A stretch of 64,000 nucleotides of DNA from Actinoplanes ianthinogenes. Its GTDB lineage: Bacteria; Actinomycetota; Actinomycetes; Mycobacteriales; Micromonosporaceae. The notes below the pieces were generated by a model that searched no databases, was not told the DNA's origin, and saw only the letters and a list, made by a program, of their open reading frames with translations. How positions within the stretch are numbered: position 1 is the first letter of the stretch; every line of letters begins with the position of its first letter. The position numbers were made by a program, and so were the translations under genes. Below, one piece after another: positions 61,326 through 64,000 of this stretch. The stretch lies in NCBI RefSeq assembly GCF_018324205.1, contig NZ_AP023356.1:1488001-1552000 (forward strand), read 5' to 3'.

Positions 61326-62029
61326 CCCGGAGCGTCCGGATCTCCGGACTGACCCGCCGGTTCGGCGAGAAGACCGTCCTCGACGGGATCGACCTGGACA
61401 TCGAACCGGGCGAGTTCGTCGCGCTGCTCGGGCGCAGCGGCTCGGGCAAGAGCACCCTGTTGCGGGCGCTCGCCGGGCTGGACCACGACGTGGCCGGCTC
61501 CGGCGACCTGGCGATCCCGGACCGGGTGTCGGTCGTCTTCCAGGACTCCCGGCTGCTGCCCTGGCGCCGGGTGCTGGACAACGTGATCCTGGCGCTGCGG
61601 GTGCCGGACCCCCGGCAGAAGGGCCTCGACGCGCTCGCCGAGGTGGGCCTGGCCGGCCGGGAGAGGGCCTGGCCGAACCAGCTCTCCGGCGGTGAGCAGC
61701 AGCGAGTGGCACTGGCCCGGTCGCTGGTCAGCGAGCCGGAGCTGCTGCTCGCCGACGAGCCGTTCGGCGCGCTCGACGCGCTCACCCGGATCAAGATGCA
61801 CGGACTGCTGCGGGCGCTCTGCAAGCGTCACCAGCCGGCGGTGCTGCTGGTCACCCACGACGTGGACGAGGCCGTACAGCTCGCCGACCGGATCGTGGTG
61901 CTGGACCAGGGCCGGATCTCGGTGGACGTGCGCCCCGGCCTGCCGGAGTCCCGCAAGGCCGGCGACCCCGGCTTCCAGGAGGTCCGGGAACTGCTGCTGC
62001 GCTCACTCGGCGTGGTCGAGGAGGCCTGA
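61301..62029 (+). CDS. ABC transporter ATP-binding protein, SsuB/TauB type
   Basis: 242 residues with Walker A GRSGSGKST, the Q-loop VFQDSRLLPWRRV, signature LSGGEQQR, Walker B LLLADEPFGALDALTR and the H-loop LVTHDVDEAVQLADR. This set with LLPW and DEPFGALD is characteristic of the sulfonate/nitrate/taurine group. Last gene of the operon, followed by a strong terminator. Confidence 0.92.
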   Translation: MAPHVDQLTRSVRISGLTRRFGEKTVLDGIDLDIEPGEFVALLGRSGSGKSTLLRALAGLDHDVAGSGDLAIPDRVSVVFQDSRLLPWRRVLDNVILALRVPDPRQKGLDALAEVGLAGRERAWPNQLSGGEQQRVALARSLVSEPELLLADEPFGALDALTRIKMHGLLRALCKRHQPAVLLVTHDVDEAVQLADRIVVLDQGRISVDVRPGLPESRKAGDPGFQEVRELLLRSLGVVEEA

Positions 62030-62035
62030 GGAACG

Positions 62036-62061
62036 ACCCCGGCGGCGTCGCCGGGGTTTTT
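62036..62061 (+). terminator. Rho-independent terminator after the importer operon
   Basis: ACCCCGGCG-GCGT-CGCCGGGGT, a 9-bp perfect stem with a 4-base loop, followed by a T run to 62061. It begins 6 bp after the ATPase stop. Confidence 0.9.
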
Positions 62062-62075
62062 CTTCGGCCATATCG

Positions 62076-62088
62076 TTAGCTAAGCTAA
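62076..62088. promoter_or_regulatory. TTAGC-TAA-GCTAA dyad upstream of the ABC exporter
   Basis: A perfect 5-bp dyad 26 bp before the exporter's TTG start. CTAAGCTAA differs by one base from one half of the actinobacterial iron box (DtxR/IdeR), but the other half is one base out of register. A regulator of another type is equally possible. Confidence 0.4.
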
Positions 62089-62113
62089 GCACCCCCGCTG
62101 TAAGGAGCGCCGC

Positions 62114-63895
62114 TTGCCAGCCGTTCCCCGCCGCGCCCCGAAAGCCGGCATCGACCCCGACCCCGCGAAGACTTGGCTGCGACGCGCCTGGCCGCTGCTC
62201 CGGGCACACCGGGCCCTGCTGATCACCTCGCTCGTGCTCTCCTTCGCCGGGCTGATCGTGCAGGTGCAGATCCCCGACCTGGTCCGGGTCGGCATCGACG
62301 ACGCCCTGGTCGAGCGCACCGGCAGCCTGGCGACGTACGCCGGGCTGATCGCCGTCCTGGCCGTGGTCCAGGGCGTCATCAACTATCTGGCCCGGCTCTA
62401 CCTGCTGCGCACCGCGTACGAGTTGGAGTACGACCTGCGCAACGTCGTCTTCGGCCACCTCATGCGGATGTCGTACGGCTTCTACGACCGGGTGCAGTCC
62501 GGCGAGCTGATGTCCCGGGCCACCTCCGACATCCGGGCCGTGCAGATGTACCTGACGTTCGGCCCGTCGATCCTGGTGCAGTGCACGATCGCCGGGATCG
62601 CGTTCGCCCTGATGGTCTCGATCAACCCGCTCCTGGCCGTGGTGGCGATGCTGACCATGCCGGCCATCGCGGTGCTCGGCGTGCGGATGCGCAAGGCGAT
62701 CTTCCCGGTCTCCTGGCTGATCCAGGCGCGGCTGGCCGGGGTGGCGACGGTGGTCGACGAGAACATCCAGGGCGTCCGGATCGTCAAGGCGTTCGCGGGC
62801 GAGCAGCGGCAGATCGACACGCTGGCGGGGGCGGCGGATCGGGTGCGGTGGGCGTACACCACGGACGCGAAGCTGCGCAGCCGGTGGATTCCGGTGATGG
62901 ACAACCTGCCCCGGCTGGGGCTGGCGCTGGTGCTGCTGGTGGGCGGGTTGATGGTGCTGGAGGGGCACGCAACGGTGGGGACGGTGGTGGCCTTCAACTC
63001 GTACGTGCTGATGTTGCAGCCGCCGTTCCGGATGCTCGGGATGATCATCATGATGGGGCAGCGGGCGGCGGCGTCCGCGCAGCGCATCTACGACATCTTG
63101 GACACCGCACCGGATATCACCGACCGGGTGGACGCCGCCGCGCCGCCCGCGCGCGGCGAGGTGCGCTTGCGCGACGTCCGCTTCACCTACCCCGACGGCA
63201 CCGTCGGGCTCGACGGGCTCGACCTGCACATCCGGCCCGGAGAGACCGTTGCCCTGGTCGGGGCCACCGGCTCCGGCAAGTCCACGATCGGACGGCTGGC
63301 CGCCCGCTTCTACGACGTGACCGGCGGGCAGGTGCTGCTGGACGGCGTCGACGTGCGCGACTATCCGCTGGCGACGCTGCGGGACCGGGTCGGCATCGTG
63401 CCGGACGAGCCGTTCCTGTTCTCCGTCTCGTTGCACGACAACATCGCCTTCGGCCGACCGGCGGCCGACCGCGACCAGGTCGTCGCGGCGGCGGTGGCGG
63501 CCGGGGCGGACGAGTTCATCCGCGAGCTGCCGGACGGGTACGACACGGTGGTCGGCGAGCGGGGCTACACACTGTCCGGCGGGCAGCGGCAGCGGGTCGC
63601 GATCGCCCGGGCGCTGCTGGTCAACCCGCCGGTGCTGATCCTGGACGACGCGACCAGCGCGGTCGACGTGCGGGTGGAACACGAGATCCACGAGTCGTTG
63701 CGGGCGCTGATGAGCGGGCGGACCACGATCATGGTGGCGCATCGGCTGGCGACCATCGGGCTGGCCGACCGGGTGGTGCTGATCGCCGACGGGCGGGTCG
63801 TCGCTGACGGGACGCATGCCGGGCTGCTCGCCTCCGAACCCCGATACGCCCAGGTGCTGGCCGCGACGAAGTCCGACGAGGAGGTGCCTGCATGA
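62114..63895 (+). CDS. Heterodimeric ABC exporter, subunit with degenerate ATP site (TM287-like)
   Basis: 593 residues from a TTG at 62114; AAGGAG seven bases upstream and no better start nearby support it. A six-TM type-IV exporter domain (about residues 30-310; ALLITSLVLSFAGLIVQVQI onward) is followed by an NBD with Walker A GATGSGKST, signature LSGGQRQR and Walker B LILDDATSAVD. The catalytic Glu after Walker B is Asp, the sign of the non-catalytic half of a heterodimeric exporter. The next gene, overlapping by ATGA, should encode the catalytic partner. Substrate unknown (drug, lipid or siderophore). Confidence 0.9.
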   Translation: MPAVPRRAPKAGIDPDPAKTWLRRAWPLLRAHRALLITSLVLSFAGLIVQVQIPDLVRVGIDDALVERTGSLATYAGLIAVLAVVQGVINYLARLYLLRTAYELEYDLRNVVFGHLMRMSYGFYDRVQSGELMSRATSDIRAVQMYLTFGPSILVQCTIAGIAFALMVSINPLLAVVAMLTMPAIAVLGVRMRKAIFPVSWLIQARLAGVATVVDENIQGVRIVKAFAGEQRQIDTLAGAADRVRWAYTTDAKLRSRWIPVMDNLPRLGLALVLLVGGLMVLEGHATVGTVVAFNSYVLMLQPPFRMLGMIIMMGQRAAASAQRIYDILDTAPDITDRVDAAAPPARGEVRLRDVRFTYPDGTVGLDGLDLHIRPGETVALVGATGSGKSTIGRLAARFYDVTGGQVLLDGVDVRDYPLATLRDRVGIVPDEPFLFSVSLHDNIAFGRPAADRDQVVAAAVAAGADEFIRELPDGYDTVVGERGYTLSGGQRQRVAIARALLVNPPVLILDDATSAVDVRVEHEIHESLRALMSGRTTIMVAHRLATIGLADRVVLIADGRVVADGTHAGLLASEPRYAQVLAATKSDEEVPA

Positions 63896-64000
63896 GCATG
63901 TTCGGGGGTGGCTTCGGCGGGCCGGGCGGCGGTCCCGGCACCGGCGCGATCGGCGGCATGGGCGGCGTCGGCGCCGGCCGCCGCGACCGTCAGAGCGGCA
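63892..64000 (+). CDS. Start of the partner ABC exporter gene (cut by window edge)
   Basis: 36 residues visible: MSMFGGGFGGPGGGPGTGAI then GGMGGVGAGRRDRQSG, a Gly-rich N-terminal leader. The ATG overlaps the preceding stop (ATGA). The identity rests on the coupled position after a degenerate-site half-exporter; the transporter domain lies outside the window. Confidence 0.65.
   Translation, partial: MSMFGGGFGGPGGGPGTGAIGGMGGVGAGRRDRQSG

Noticed and set aside
62071..62090. Full DtxR/IdeR iron box
   Set aside because: Only one half matches well and the other half is out of register by one base.

Overview
This 64 kb window is chromosomal DNA of a very GC-rich actinomycete. Third-position GC bias, frequent GTG starts, ATGA/GTGA/TGATG translational overlaps, an actinobacterial-type LexA and ChoD-like GMC oxidoreductase all point that way. 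The gene style (sirtuin, GGDEF-EAL, DHA2 efflux, exopolysaccharide genes) would fit Micromonosporaceae such as Actinoplanes, but the genus is an inference. No rRNA, tRNA or CRISPR array was seen.

Layout. (1) 1-8870: lipid and xenobiotic catabolism. A GMC oxidoreductase (cut by the window edge) diverges from an alpha/beta hydrolase. Then come a triple-repeat membrane protein with its lipoprotein partner, a sirtuin, and a translationally coupled acyl-CoA operon (SDR, amidohydrolase, MaoC, frameshifted acyl-CoA ligase) facing a MarR gene across a perfect palindrome. (2) 8871-19498: a hairpin-bearing 63-bp tandem repeat, a membrane protein, a DUF3237/CocE-type hydrolase/amidase operon divergent from its TetR gene, and a five-gene peptide-type ABC importer. 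(3) 19743-26253: a GGDEF-EAL protein, an aldo/keto reductase with a MerR-type leaderless promoter, a DHA2 efflux pump with two TetR operators and its TetR gene, and an IS5-like insertion sequence placed between that gene's stop codon and its terminator. (4) 26388-32574: a possible defence island: an Rpn-family nuclease containing an internal in-frame start, a tandem stand-alone copy of its C-terminal domain, and a 1611-residue DUF4011/SF1 helicase/nuclease protein. (5) 32640-41370: an exopolysaccharide locus (CapD-type dehydratase, chain-length regulator/kinase-like protein, flippase, polymerase, glycosyltransferase, initiating sugar transferase, aminotransferase). (6) 41463-50222: small membrane protein, DedA, MFS, a 34-bp repeat array, LexA with an expanded repetitive linker, DUF1905, and a four-gene GTG-coupled membrane/cupredoxin operon. 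(7) 50339-64000: FAD monooxygenase, LysR, atypical SDR, NDH-2, thymidine kinase, Lrp with a divergent EamA exporter carrying a His-rich 8-residue repeat tail, a secreted nuclease/lamin-tail protein, a sulfonate/nitrate-type ABC importer, and the first half of a heterodimeric ABC exporter.

The best candidate for an under-described system is the Rpn locus (26388-27742). Both copies carry the same strong Shine-Dalgarno and in-frame ATG, so each could make a short C-terminal protein. This matches the toxin plus intragenic-antitoxin logic described for E. coli Rpn proteins, here with the C-terminal domain also duplicated as its own gene. A second theme is repeated expansion of short in-frame tandem repeats inside otherwise ordinary proteins (LexA linker, membrane protein loop, EamA tail, Rpn copy).
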